NCBI GenBank assembly: GCA_050084985.1
Contig: JBITNC010000001.1
Location: 64,728,001 to 64,792,000 of the forward strand
From: Nageia nagi
Taxonomy: Eukaryota; Pinophyta
Reading direction: 5' to 3'
Length of the DNA: 64,000 bases
The notes under the pieces were generated by a model, which had not been told where the DNA came from, searched no databases, and saw nothing but the letters and a program-made list of their open reading frames with translations. Shown here piece by piece: positions 1-12,730 of the stretch (positions are counted from its first letter, which is position 1; each line of letters opens with the position of its first letter). A program made the position numbers and the translations under genes.

Positions 1-1831
1 CTCAAAAAAACCCTTTGGAATAAAAAATGAAGTTGTAAAAAAGGAAAACTCAGCTAAAAACTAGAACACATCACTACAAGAAGAAAAATGCAGTCCAAAG
101 ACTTCAAACTCAAGTAAAACATAACCAAAATGAAGGTCACCACACAAAGAAAGAAATGCTGCCTTTGAAACTTGAAAGTGACAAATGGAGCCCTGAATCT
201 CACTTTTGAAGCCCGCAAACTGTCTCCTCTGCATTTTCCTCTTCCCTGCATTTTTTACTTCTGCACAGCTCCTCCAGTTTGCAAGTAGAAATTTTAAAGT
301 GAGACTGAGAAAAGCTTTTTTTATTCATTCTGAGTTTTTGTACAGTGCAGCTTGAATAATCAGCTCAATATGCACATGCGGCCGATTATTCGGCCTAATG
401 CATAATTGTCCAAAAATGAGCGAAAAGTTGCATATTCCAGAATATGTGATTTTTGCTTATTATTCGAAAAAGATGACTTGCAATACTTGCCAAATATTGG
501 CTTATTTATGCTCAGAACCATTAAACATCATGGCTCATATTGAATTTGGCTTAGATACATTATGTTTGACCAAATTGCTATGCACATCTTGGAAACCCTC
601 TGCAAGTTCCACCCCTAGAGGCTTAGAACTAGGGCAGTCCTCTTTACAGATTGCCATAACATTGATAATGGCTTGCCAATATGTAGATGAAACATTGAAG
701 GGAACATTCGATGAAAAGAAAACTTTGTTTTTGACAATTGATCTTGTATGATTTGTAGTCATTTAGTTCTGTGAGGGTAGGTTCAGCTTGATTAGTGTGG
801 CAAGCAGAAAGGTTGTGGGAAGTACTCTAGAGTTTGAGGTATTAGGAAGGGTAAGGGAGAAGATTAAACAGAATCATAATAGTAGCAATACAGTAATACA
901 AACAGCATTGTTTGACTTGTTTTCAACCTTGAGAATGGAAACTGGCCAAATTTGGGTCTTGGATATGAATGTCATGGTTTTCTTTACACATGGCTAGTTA
1001 CAGGTAAGTGCAAAATTATATCACGGCCTGGTCTCTATTTTGTGAGTACCTTGAGTAAAGGAGGGTGCAATACAATTTTTGGGATAACCCAATAAGAGAC
1101 CTAAGAACTGGCACCAACAAGAATTTCCCAAAAATTGTCCTAAGATTCCTCAACTAACTATTCCATTGATTCCCAATGTCTTTAATATCCAACATTCCTA
1201 CTCCAAAAATTCTATTGGCAGGTGTGTTATGCTCCAAAAAACAAATAGAATGATTGTTTTCATCCTACAGACTTTGTGAATTTTGAACGACTTGAGGAGA
1301 ATACAAAATGGTTTTAATGATGAGTCGTTTCAATTTTCATTGTAGATAGAAACGACTTTATATCTTCGAAAAGATCACAATGAACCTGGCATTACAATTA
1401 ATACTATGCTATGTATGTTTTGTGGAATTGTTGTTTATATCATCCTGTTATAACTAACATGCAGTTCACATAATATTTTTAAAATGATCGCATATGTCTG
1501 ACAATTTAAATGTACCAGGGCTTTATGGACTTGTTCAAGTTAGCATTGTAGGAATTCTGGTTAAGGAAAACAATTATGGAACACACTATTGAAGGTGTTG
1601 ATAGCATCACAACAATAGTGAGAAAAACACATCGACTTTTAAAACGGGGGCTTGTGACATTCATAATTATAACATGACTTTGCATGAAAGAGTAATATAT
1701 GAAGGGTATTCGATTTAACTTCACAAAAACAAATTAATAAATTCAATATTCTATTCATGAAGAGAAGACAAGGTACTATCTTTAGGATACCGATAAGGTG
1801 AATAGAAACTTCATTGTTTATTAAATTGCAG
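1..1831. other. AT-rich DNA without a recognised gene
   Basis: I see no recognisable gene here. One + frame is open from 398 to 751 (117 codons). After two stops the same frame is open again from 788 to 997. Neither piece resembles a family I know, and runs of this length are expected by chance in AT-rich DNA. A consensus 5' splice site (CAG|GTAAGT) sits at 1001-1009, six bases after the last stop, so a decayed exon cannot be excluded. If the terminal exon at 1832 belongs to a real gene, part of this stretch is its last intron. Confidence 0.5.
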
Positions 1832-1915
1832 GTGGACCCAGCAGTTGGTGCAGCAATGCTAGCATGGAACTATTGTCTCCAGGATAGGTTAGAAAGTACA
1901 CCAAACGACAAATGA
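1832..1915 (+). CDS. candidate terminal exon resembling the C-terminus of plant N-acetylglucosamine kinase (partial)
   Basis: A short open stretch follows a good 3' splice site (ATTGCAG, AG at 1830-1831). It encodes 27 residues beginning VDPAVGAAMLAWNY and ends at TGA (1913-1915). Plant N-acetyl-D-glucosamine kinase, a BadF/BadG-type ATPase of the ASKHA fold, salvages GlcNAc by phosphorylating it at C6. It ends in a very similar motif of the type VEPAVGAALLAWN, recalled from family knowledge and not searched. I did not find the preceding exons (the stretch containing GGVLEAN) in the 1.8 kb upstream, so the gene either starts left of the window or this is an isolated fragment. An AATAAA-like signal lies near 2141, compatible with a 3' UTR. 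The identification rests on about 14 residues. Confidence 0.4.
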   Translation: MDPAVGAAMLAWNYCLQDRLESTPNDK

Positions 1916-4900
1916 TACAAGATCCATCATTGGTCTATCATATTGATTTGTAACTATGCAAGATATATTGCATAAATTTGATTTCAAATTTATTGCCCTT
2001 TGGGTAACCTGCTGATACCAAGTTGGCAATAGAATTCATTTGTAAATGTTTAATTTTGCAGGATACTCTGCTCTTCTCCTTAAATTATCACAACCAATAA
2101 TTTTATTTTCTTTGTTGAGGTTCATGTCTTTGAATTAGTAATAAATTTATTTTTGATAATTTTAGAGTGAAAGTGATGAAATACTATGAAGGATTGACTG
2201 TTATTAACCTTATATAATGACAACAAATAATTTTCTGATTTTTGTCCAGGTGAAAACTTCTCAATATTTGAATTTTTTTGTTTCCATATCAAGATGTCAA
2301 TAATTTTAGTTTTATATATATGTAAAAGCTTATTCTTGTCTGTTATTTACAATTTTGAGTAAAACAACTTTCACGTTATGTGTTCATTTGTAATTAAAAC
2401 TTTGAAAGAGTATGTTGTTTTATATAAAAATGCGTATCTGTATATAAATAAAAAAGTACTTGTGATATTACAACAATGCAAGCATATAGTGAATACTGCT
2501 GTTTAGCGCATTGGAAGTGAAGGCTATGTTTTTTTTTTACCTTGTTTACTTTGTATTACATTTATTATAATTTTAGTTTCGTCTCTATTATATTGTATAT
2601 AAAAGGCATTTGTAGTTTTGGTATTATTATTGTAAGAAATCATCGTGCTCAGCTATTTAATAAGTATATCATTGTGGAAGCACGGAAATCTATCTTGCGA
2701 ATGACTGTTTATGTTTACCTATTTGGGAGCATTTCTTTGGTTATGTTTAAAGACCATGTAAGTCTATCCATGCAGAGAAGTGGGTTCAATCTTTAGGAGG
2801 ATAGAGAGGGGAAGTGCAGTGAGCTATCGATTCTAAAACCCCATGGGTAATCATTTATGCACGAGTTATTAAAGGTGAGAGCAGGGTGCGACTTATTAAT
2901 AAGGTGATCATTTATGGACCTGATGAAATAGGGGGTTGAGAAGAAAGAACTAGTAATTTTGTACGATGAGAATCTAATAGGATGCCAACATTTATGCATA
3001 AAATATTGAATAATTTTGTTTTCAAATAATTTCATCCATTACATTGTAAAACTGTTAGGGCTTCTAGTATATGACTAGCTTTAATTGTGCTTATTGAAAT
3101 TTAGATTAAGAAGTCATACAGAGTATCAATAATGAAGTAGTAAATGTGGTAAGCAATGTAAATGTAATTGTTTGATCCAATCTACAAATAATAAATATAC
3201 AATAATGGACACAATATATACAATTAATCATGCATGAGAGGAAACTAATAATCTGGGTTTGATGCCAACAACGTATTTATGATTGTAAGTTCGTGTTTGT
3301 GGTTCTATAGTTTGATTATAACTTGTTTTTGCAACTTTGTTCGATTTATCTGTATATTTTCATTCCACTTCATTGTGAATATAATATACATTCAAACCAT
3401 ATGAGCATATTTACTCTTTTTGAGGGACTTCCCTTTTTAAAGGTCAAAGGTTTGTTTTGTTCCTTGAATGCCTAGAATGACCGTAATAATTTGCTAAGAA
3501 TGTCAACATTTTCAAGGACATAAGAACTTGTGACAAAATAATCAAGTATTGTTACGTAGTCTTTAATTATGTATGGTTTGTTCGCAAATGATCAAATGGC
3601 TTACTTTTATGAGATTTTATTTATGCTTAAAGTTATAATTTGGATTTGTCTTGGATAAAGTTTAACAAAAAATGATGTTTATGTTGTGGTCCATTTAGTT
3701 ATTAAGATTTCAAATTTTGAATCTTTGATATTTTAAATATTAGAAGAAATCGTGATTGTAGATTATTGATACGTGGCCATGGAGTTGATGTTGAACATTT
3801 ACTTCATTGATTTTGATATTTGGATATATAATCATAATAACCTTGCATAATTGATAAATGCTTCGTCATAAATACATAAAAAATAGTTGAAATATGGTAA
3901 GTAAATGTGGAAAATCTAAACCATAAGTAAAATATTTGTGACTAATTTGTATTTGCCATTAATGCATTGAGTGTTAAGAGATGGTCAAATATGTTTATTC
4001 CCCCCCTTGGGATGTAAATAATTACAATGAAGGTCTAACATTCTTGAAGATACGTAAATATGTAGTTTAACGGAAAAATAAATAAAATTTAAAGTTATTT
4101 TAAATTTAATAATAAAAACAAAATAATAATTAGAAAGCCTTATTTCAAATTCCTTATTGCTTTCATAATTTCTTATCAAATGATGAGGATTCATATAGAC
4201 ATTGTTTTCAAGTATTTCATGTTGGTTGTTTTATTTTCTTGTTACAACTTGATCCATGAATTCTTTGACCAAGATAATCAAAACAAGCTTGACAATTTTA
4301 TTATACGTCTTAATTATGTTAGAAACAATAATTTGAATGCATAATTGATTTATATTTATCTTTGGACAAGCTTTGATAGGTCCTACAAACCATTGTATTT
4401 AAAATAATATTAAAAGATTTATTTTATTTTATCTTAATGAGTTCACATTAATGGAGAATGTAGATGGTTTTATTCTTTCATTAGTGGTATTAGAGTTAGC
4501 TTCCAATTCGTTTGGGATTTGAGTTATTCCAACCCTTCATATTTTGAGTGTTTGTTGAAATAATTATCTATTGATTAGTGCATCTCTTTTAGCTCATCAT
4601 ATCTCTTGCTCTTTCATTTCCTTTAGCAAAGTTTGATCATGCAAACTGCCAAGTATACATTGTTGTTGGTTTGGAAAAAAAAAACCCAATTCAAGTATGA
4701 TGCAAATGTTGCAAGTTTAAAAAGTAGTTACATAGTGAGAACACCTGATTTGGTAGTTCAAATCAAATAAAGAGCTAAGGATAATTTAGTTTTCTATCCA
4801 AACTAGTTCATCTAGATCGAGCATTAAGTTGAGTTGTTCAATGTGGAGCTAAGATTCGTCAATCGAAAGTTTCAACCTCTAGCTTTAAAAATTAATAGCC

Positions 4901-5340
4901 ATACTAGATGGTTGATAACTACACTTGTAATGATTGTTCATCATTCTTGGGAACATCTTCATTGTTGCATATAGTTTACGATCACCATTGTGTACTCACA
5001 CATAATTACCAATACATAAGTGCTTTTTTTGTTGGACATTTTATGACATTTAAATATTAGGTTATTTGAGTCAAACTTTTTGTAGATGGACTTGTAATTT
5101 TAATGCAATTTTAAGGCCTTATATATGCATTTCTATTGTTGAATATATTTTGTTTAGTGGTGTAAGAATAATATACTGCTCCAATGCATCAAGGATTTAA
5201 GGTAACAACATTTTTTGGCTATTAAAATGAGTTTTTTTTGTAGGCTTGATAATAGTTATAATTATGCCCTTAACTTATTCAACTTCATGTAAACATATTG
5301 TCAGTTCCTTTGGATTCTTGATTCAATAAGTTTAGTAACC
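1916..5340. other. AT-rich intergenic DNA, nothing recognised
   Basis: No open frame here resembles a known protein, and I see no terminal repeats or arrays. The small open frames (around 2542-2796, 2793-3035 and 3985-4194) are low-complexity, AT-driven runs without motifs. The first part may be the 3' UTR and flank of the exon at 1832-1915. Confidence 0.5.
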
Positions 5341-5425
5341 AATGGTTGCTTGAGAAGGTTGACTTCATGGGAGCTTAAAGCGTGAAAAATGAAACCCTAA
5401 AAACTACGGTAGCAACCGTTATGTG

Positions 5426-6580
5426 ATGGCCACGAGTTCAGGGCCCTGTGGTCCTCCTGGTCACCCATCCTTTCGAGATGTAGTCAAGAACAATCAACCT
5501 AGAGATATTTCCTTGCATCGCACAAATCAAAGATTTTGAATGCCTAAACATGATCTCACGAAGACAAATTTGGGGTGCATGCTCACCATGGAGAGTATCC
5601 TTGAAATTACAATCCAAAGTGAAAGCATCCAAAATGAAATAGAATAGTTCGAGTCAAGGTCTAATTTGCAAGTTTTTTAGGCATTTGATCGAACTATCAA
5701 GCTACCTGATCTTGGGTGATCCAAAATTGGGAAACAAGAGGTGAGATGTCTTTAACCTTTTGCTCCAATGGCTACTTCATCATTTTGTTTACCAATAATC
5801 TACATAAGGAAAACATATTTTAGGGAATTCCATGGTTCTATGGAAGAGACGAACTCTATATGAAGCCTTAGCACATAGGGTTCAAGCATGAGGAAGAATC
5901 TCCAACCTTTGCTTCAGTGTGGGTTAAGTTACCAAATCTGCTTAGAGAGTTTTGGAAGGATGACATTTTTGTTGCTGTGGGTAATGCCATTGGAGGTTTC
6001 ATGGGAGAATTTGAACAAAATGACGATCCAAAGGCTATTTTCTATGCTAGGATTTGTGTTCATGTGAAGATTGACTCTCCATTAGCGGACCAAATCAAAA
6101 TCAATCTCCCTTTTGTCAACATGGTCTATTTGCAACCTTTGGATTATGATAACTTACCCTTCAGGTTTCAAATATGCTTTAAGTATGGACATCTAACAAA
6201 ATCCTAACCACATCAACATAAGCCTAATCCAAAGGTATCTAGCAAAGGTTTTCAAGTTTCAAAATGAAAACATTAGGATGCTAAACAACTGGACATTAAA
6301 AAGACTTCCATGTTGTTAATTCCTTAAAATATCTTCAGACACTCATCCAATAGAAGAAGCACAAGACTTTATGGAACAAATTCAAATGGGGTCTTCGACA
6401 ATGCACTCAGTTCCAATCATACAACCAAAAATCTCAACCCAAAATGCAGACAACAATCCCAACTCTAATCCCACTCTTTTGTCCCTCCTAGATATGGATA
6501 TGAATATGGATGCTTCACCCATCAACATGTTGAATCTTATCTAATGGATATGGGCCTTCCTAATGAGATCGTAGGACCAC
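5426..6580 (+). pseudogene. LINE 1 ORF1 (DUF4283/zinc-knuckle type) remnant
   Basis: The reading frame starts at ATG 5426 (MATSSGPCGPPGHPSFRDVV) and is soon broken. The best-preserved part is 5917-6207. It opens with WVKLPNLLREFWKDD, then AVGNAIGGFMGEF, then YARICVHVKID, and ends QPLDYDNLPFRFQICFKYGH. This order matches the DUF4283-plus-zinc-knuckle protein that plant LINEs use to bind their RNA: a WVRLPNLP motif, a GNAIG motif, then YENLPFRC..C...GH. The first zinc cysteine is replaced by phenylalanine (FRFQIC), and the frame stops before the final cysteine. The downstream part to about 6580 is asparagine/proline-rich linker without motifs. Confidence 0.85.
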
Positions 6581-6780
6581 TACATAAAGGTCTAGATTAA
6601 GAACCAAACATTAAGCAAACTCCCAATTCTTTGAAATCACTAATTATCAGTAACTCATGATGAAAGGATTGTAAATCAAATCAAGAAAAACATAATCAGG
6701 AAGCATTGTCAAGCATTGAATATGTAGTCAGTCGAATTTGGAGGAGCTTTTACACTCTAAAAAGCTCCATGTTTCCTAAT

Positions 6781-7240
6781 GATCATCACATCCTGGAATG
6801 CTAGGGGCCTCCATGACCCCTTGAAACTCAAGAGAGTTAAAGCATTAGTAAAATCCATTCGACCTTCAGTTCTTCTTCAAGAATTCAAAATATCAATAAC
6901 AAAGGTAGGAAAATACAAAAATAAAATTTGATATAAAATTTCTTTTCTTGCTTGCAATTCAAATGGTCAATTTGGGGGGCTTATCACCCTCTGGGATTGT
7001 TCGAAATTAGATTGTAGTTTATATTTTGCTACTAACGATTGGATGGTTGTTTTTTGTAAAGTTCATGACTCGAGCCTTAGTTTTGGTCTACTTAATGTTT
7101 ATGCTCCATAAGTTCTCTCACGGAAGGTGGAGTGTTGGAGACAAATCTCCAATTAGTTAGATGCCCATACTGAGATCCCCTATTTAGTTGCAGGAGACTT
7201 TAATGCCATCAGGGATATTTCTAAAAAAAAAGGTGGCATG
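6781..7240 (+). pseudogene. LINE 1 ORF2 endonuclease domain remnant
   Basis: Translation from 6781 gives ITSWNARGLHDPLKLKRV and then SIRPSVLLQEFKI. This is the N-terminal signature of the apurinic-like endonuclease (EEP fold) that nicks target DNA for LINE insertion. The catalytic E normally lies in the LQE(T/S) motif, and LLQEFKI keeps it. At about 7185-7215 the frame reads LVAGDFNAIRDIS, keeping the GDFN active-site motif. Frameshifts and stops separate the blocks, so no protein can be made. It runs into the RT domain downstream. Confidence 0.85.
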
Positions 7241-9570
7241 AAAATACTTGAGAAGAGAGATGTCCTCTTTAACGATTTATTGATCAAAACCAACTCTTGG
7301 AATCACTGTGCAAACATGATAAATTCACTTGGAATAACAAGCAGGCAACACAATTCATTGGTTGATTGGTTTAAAGGTTGAACTACCTTCCAAGAGGAGG
7401 TTATCCCTTTCGCTTTGAGTGAATATGACTCTCCCACACATCTTTTGATGAACTTGTTGAAGGTTGGTGGACAACAGAACATATTATCCCAAACTCTGAT
7501 ATGTTTAATTTTACTTTAAAATTGGGTAAGCTCAAGGAGAAGTTAAAACTCTCGAATAAGTAGTCCTTTGGCAACATCTCAAAAAAGAGGACTAACCTAG
7601 AGTTGGAATTGCAACAATTGGGTCTAAGAATTCAAAATCAATAAGACAACATGCTTCTAGAACAGGAACAAATTCTCTCACATTAGCTGGATGCAATTTA
7701 CTTGCAGGAGGAAATATTATAGAAGCAAAAGTACAAATTAAATTGGTTAAGAGAAGTTGATAAGAATACCAAATTCTTCCATATTTCTACTATGGCTCAC
7801 ATGGAAACTAATAGGATCTCTAGCTTATTTACCCTATATGAAAGAACTATCTCCTTACAGGATGAGCTAGATGAGTATATCATATCTTTTTATCAATCCC
7901 TACTTAGAGAGGAGGAAGTTCCACAAGATCATGCATAAAACTACTTCTTATATTTAATCCCCAAACTTTTCACTACTTCCCAAAATGAAATACTTGCATC
8001 CCCAATATTTACGAAGGAAGTAGAATTAGCAGTGTTTCATATGAAGAGTTTTGGACCCTTAGGGCCAGATGGCTTTCCTTCAAGGTTCTATCAACATTTC
8101 TAGGCTCTATTCAAAGATTAGGTTACAAAGGTAGTTCGAGAATCCTCCTCCACTAAAGAAGTATTGAATAGGATCAATCATACCTTCATTGCACTTATTC
8201 CCAAATATAAAAATGCATGATTTAGTGATGAGTTTAGATTTATCTCTCTATGCAATTCAAATCTACAATATTATCTCAAGGTGGCAACTAATAGACTCAA
8301 ATTGGTGCTCTCAACCCTCATCTCGGATGAATAGAAATCTTTCATTAATAAAATGAAACGAATGAATGGCCCTATTCTCATTCACAAGTTACTTCATTCT
8401 CTTCAATCCTTTAGTTAGAATGGTGTACAATTAAACTATACATGAAGAAAGCCTTTGATAGGGTGAATTGGTCTTTCCTATTGCGCATCATGGAAAAGTT
8501 TGGTTTTGAAGATAGATGGCTCAATTAGATTTATGCTCTAATTATCAATCCTTCTTTCTTTTTCTTTATCGATGGAATTGCATAGAGATATTCTAGAGTT
8601 CATGTGTTCTTCTTCAAGGGGATCCTTCCTCACCCTATTTATTCACTCTAGTGGTGAAAGCATTGGGTAGAGAATTAAAACACTTGCAACCTTATGTACA
8701 CATCAAAGGGATTCAAATCAACCACCTAGTTCAACTTGTAACCCACTCATAGTTTGTAGATGAAACCCTCCTTGAAACCTATTCCTCCATTCAAGAAATT
8801 CATATAATGAAGAATTTGCTCAACACATATGAAGTAGCCTTTGGATAAGTGGTGAACTATGATAAATTTAAATTATATGGGATGAACTTAGCACTGACCT
8901 TCCTCTAGTTATTAGCTTGTAAAATTGGTATGTCAATTTAATCCTTACCCAACACCTAACTGGGATTGCATTTATTTACAGGGGGAAACATTGGTTCTTT
9001 TTGGGATTCCCTGATCACCAAATTCATAAACAAGTTGATGATCTGGAATGGAAATTATTTGTTGCAGGTAGGCTTACAAAGATTAAGTATGTTCTTTGTA
9101 CTCTCCTAGTTTTCTTATTGCAAGTATTTTAGGTCCTTGAGAATGTACTGAATAAAATTGGCCTTTTGATGAGAAACTTCCTTTAACATGGGATCTCTAA
9201 GGTAAAAGAAGATCCATATAATGGAAAAATTGGTTTGTTCCCACATGGAGTCTAGAGGCCTAGGCATTAGGAACATCCAAATTATGAACATAGCCTTGTT
9301 AGGTAAGCTTATTTGGCAATGCTATACTGAGTCTCATTCTCATTAGAGTCAAGCCTTAAAATCCAAATACTTAGATGAACATATCTCTCATAGAATTTTT
9401 ATTGCTACAATTTGAAATTTGGCTCCATGGTATGGAATCGATATGAGGAAAGTGAGATCTCATACTCTGTACCTCCTAAAATGGGAAGTAGGAAGGGGTG
9501 ACAAAGTCCATTTCTAGGAAGATACGTGGCTAACATCTACACTGCCTGCTCATATTGGTAATTTCTAACA
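7241..9570 (+). pseudogene. LINE 1 ORF2 reverse transcriptase and C-terminal region remnant
   Basis: Recognisable RT blocks occur in family order. MKSFGPLGPDGFPSRFYQHF lies near 8040-8100 and is followed by FIALIPKYKNA near 8190. Palm motif A survives as KKAFDRVNWSFL near 8440-8480, and GDPSSPYLFTLVV near 8620. The catalytic FADD block is degraded to FVDETLL near 8755-8775, so the second catalytic aspartate is replaced by glutamate. The thumb-side region AGRLTKIKYVL lies near 9068-9100. SRGLGIRNIQIMNIALLGKLIW lies near 9250-9320, and KWEVGRGDKVHF near 9480-9515. Many stops and shifts mean it is long dead. Confidence 0.9.
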
Positions 9571-9576
9571 CCTATG

Positions 9577-10058
9577 TGTTAGAATGTATAATGCATTATT
9601 GTAAAGATCTTCATGTAATTCACTTAATACTTAAGGGATATCCATAGATACCTTAAGTATTTAGTGAATATGATAATGTAGCTTGTCCTACACTCTATCT
9701 CATGAGTGTGCCCCTTAGGTAAAAGGGTGATGCATGTCACGACATTGTACAATGGTGAAAAGGATGATTCAAGGGAGGATTTTTTTTATTCTAAATAAAG
9801 GACCTCTCCTCTTGGTTATTTATTTAAACTTGTAGAAAAGTTATGCTCTAGGATTGTTAAAAGAGGTCTTGTAAGAGAGTGCTCTTTGATAATAAGAAGA
9901 TCTTATATTAGTGGATGGTTGGAGGAACCACTTTATATTAGTGTCATCTTGTGTGAATGCTACTTTGAGATTATGTTCTTAATGCTTAAGGAATTTGAGA
10001 GAGCTTTCATGTGATCTTGAGAAATTAGGTATTTAGTCATGTAAGCTTATTTCCTTCA
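9577..10058 (+). repeat. 5' LTR of copia element A
   Basis: This 482-bp LTR starts TGTTAGAATG and ends TTCCTTCA, with the canonical TG...CA ends. It is directly followed by a tRNA-Met primer site. It resembles the solo LTR at 27557-28050 along its length and, more distantly, the LTRs of C and D. A long imperfect inverted repeat lies at 9619-9668 (TTCACTTAATACTTAAGG against CCTTAAGTATTTAGTGAA). It recurs at the same place in every LTR of this family. TATA-like sequence occurs in the second half. Confidence 0.85.
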
Positions 10059-10060
10059 AT

Positions 10061-10072
10061 TGGTATCAAAGC
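10061..10072 (+). other. primer-binding site of element A
   Basis: TGGTATCAAAGC lies two bases after the LTR end. It is complementary to the 3' end of plant initiator methionine tRNA (consensus TGGTATCAGAGC, one mismatch), the usual minus-strand primer of copia elements. Confidence 0.85.
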
Positions 10073-10814
10073 TAGGTTTGAAAGCTCCTCTTCAACATCT
10101 TGGAGGTCATTCCTACTCCTTCCATCTTTTAGAGGTTCATCTTAATTCTTATGAGGTAAAATCAAGTGAAGGTATAACCTCTTATTTTTTTCTTATTGTT
10201 ACTAACATTCTATTTTGTGTTAGTTGCAATTTTCTTAAAAAAAATTTGCTTAAGGTAAAAATATATTAATGTTACACATTTTTATATACTAACTATTATG
10301 ATTAGTTGCATTTTTTGATAAAAATTGCTTTAAAAGTAGCAATATGTTGTTTTACAATTTTTTGTTTATACTAACAATTTTTAATGTTAGTTTCAATTTG
10401 TTTTTACAAAAAGTTGTTTAATATATTGCTATATGTTTTTTGCAGACCTTTAGTTTGAATGAACTTTTGTAAAAATTTACTATGTATTTTTTTTTAATAA
10501 GGTATACATTTTTAACAAAGTTATTATGCATTAAAAAGGGTATTTTTGTTATATAAACAAAAAATACTTTGTTATTCAAAAATATTAGCTATTGTTAAGA
10601 AATATAAAAAAAATAGACCCCTTTAAAATGTATATCTGTTTACAAAAATAAGGGGAAACCATTTTTTAAAATATTGAGAACAATAGAATGAAAGCTCTAT
10701 TTTGATATACATAATAAAAAATGAAATATGTGAGAAGAAGGTATAGAATTCGATCAAAGAGTAAGTGAAAATATATAGGGGGAGATTTTTTAAAATTTAA
10801 TAAAAATACCAGGT

Positions 10815-11165
10815 AGCCTTGCCTAGCTCAACCACCCATAGCCTCACCACCATGCCCAATTGATAGTACCTGCAGCGTGACCCCATCCATAAAGCTTGTC
10901 ACAACCTTGGCCCGTTTGGCCCTCATGCAGCCCCACCACTCCTAGCCTCCATCATGCCATAGATTTGAATATGATGGTTATTTAATATGATATACATGTA
11001 TGCCTCGTATCCCTCCTCTACCATGACCTCCCCTCAACCATACCTACCTTAACCACCACCCTCGTCCTCCCTCCTTTGGCTTGTGTGGCCCCTCCATGGC
11101 CCTCCTTCCTTCATCCAGTGCAACCCTGTAGCCTTGCCTCCACCTACTTGTCTAGGACTTTGCAT
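10815..11165. other. C-rich compositional island
   Basis: Inside an AT-rich leader this stretch is abruptly rich in C on the + strand, with many CC, CCAC and CCTCC words and few G. It has no long open frame and no motif I recognise. It may be a captured fragment or an old pyrimidine-rich tract. Confidence 0.5.
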
Positions 11166-12730
11166 GGAATCATATATGTCTTCAAGTGCATCAGACTAAA
11201 TTTGAAGATGTGTTATTATCAAATATGATGATTTCGTTGTGGCTTCCCTTTACATGCATTAACATTATTTTACCAATTTCAATAACACTCCTTACCTCCC
11301 TTAATGGCACACACGGGTGGTAGATGAGAAGAGTAAAGCATTTAATTAATAATTTTTTATATACATAGTTATCTAATATTTAATATTAATAAGGGGATCA
11401 TTATTTTAAAGAAAGGTATTTGTTTACCTCTTTTAACAAAAAGGAGGGATGGTTTTAAATGTTTTTTTTTTAAGGGGGGAGATTTTTTTTTTAATTTTAT
11501 CCTTAGAAGATTTTTTTTTATATGTTTTAAAAAGGGGAGTTATTTTTTCTTCTCTCTCTCCCTTAGTGTTAAAGGAAGAAATGTTTTCCTTATCTAAGGT
11601 AAAATTGCAATGGGGGGTAAAATTACAATGGGTGGATATTTCTTTCTTCTTTAAATGCTATGGTAAAAATTATTTTCATTGTTGTTACTTAAAAATAATG
11701 ATCTCATGCATTTTTTGAGGTCCTCTTGGGGTTGTGACAAGACCTACTAGAAACTCTTAGGTTTCAAATTTGATGATGTAACATTTTTTCATGCATTTTA
11801 TGTTAAGCACTTATCTATGACTTGTTTGGGGATCCATGAGGGGAGGATAAGGTAGAATGGAGCCTTTAGTCCATCGATCCAAAGATGTAAAACTCGTACT
11901 TCTTAATTTATCTTAAAATCCTTTATTGGTCTAGATATAACTCCATATAGGTGATCAAGCATGTGTAGTGATACCATATGTACACACATCTATTCATGGA
12001 TTATCTTGATAATCTAGGAGGATAACTTGAAACTTAATAAAGATAAAATTTGGCTGATCCAACATACATCACACCCTTGGAAAATAGCTAGTACTTCTTC
12101 TTATGAGAGTATGTTGCTGACCATAAGGGAATTGGTTGAAGATTGGTAGGAATTAGGCTCCAACACAACTTGGATTTTATCAACAAGTCCTACATGAGGG
12201 CATTTAGGTGAAGGCCTAATTTTCAACATGAAAACAACCTCAACTCTACCTTCATAATACTAATATTACTTGGTTATGATAAAATGTTGGATGTATTGTA
12301 CATATAATTTGATGAGATTGAAAACATTTTGCACATGTGAAATTGGTTAACAATTTAAGCATGCTTTGTTGATTACCTTGGTTAAACAAATTCAACTTGT
12401 GTAGTTGATTAATTTGATCAACAAATTATAATTTTTATATAGTGTAATGATCTCATTTTTTATATGCCTTAATCTCCTTGGTGGATTGAAATTTATACTT
12501 CTTTAAGTGTAAATATTTTATGGCATTATTAATTGAAAAATAATCTCATGGTAATAAAACCTTAAGGTCTTGTGCATAATATGTGACACTATATGTAATA
12601 GTACCTTCCATGATTGGAAGTTATTTTGTGCAAATGAATTATTACCTTCCATTATTGCAAATTTATAACCATTTTTTTAGATTGATGTCTATCTACTTTT
12701 GAAAAGTGTTTACATTTTTCATTCTTACTA

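Larger units (their letters stand above)
5345..9576 (+). mobile_element. LINE 1: decayed plant L1-type non-LTR retrotransposon, 3' end missing
   Basis: The element has the two-gene order of plant L1-type LINEs on the + strand: an ORF1 with a nucleic-acid-binding protein, then ORF2 with endonuclease, reverse transcriptase and a C-terminal region. Both are broken by many stops and frameshifts. The 5' edge is placed just before the ORF1 start at 5426 and is approximate. The 3' end is lost. The translation still follows the post-RT region (KWEVGRGDKVHF near 9480-9515) up to the point where the LTR of copia element A begins at 9577. No poly(A) tail is present, so copia A either inserted here or was joined here by a deletion. 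Confidence 0.9.

Noticed and set aside
398-751. 117-codon open frame near the left edge
   Set aside because: No recognised family, and a frame of this length is expected about once by chance in 64 kb of such AT-rich DNA.
11449-11718. 89-codon + frame
   Set aside because: Driven by T-runs (poly-Phe/Leu) in the leader of A. No motif.
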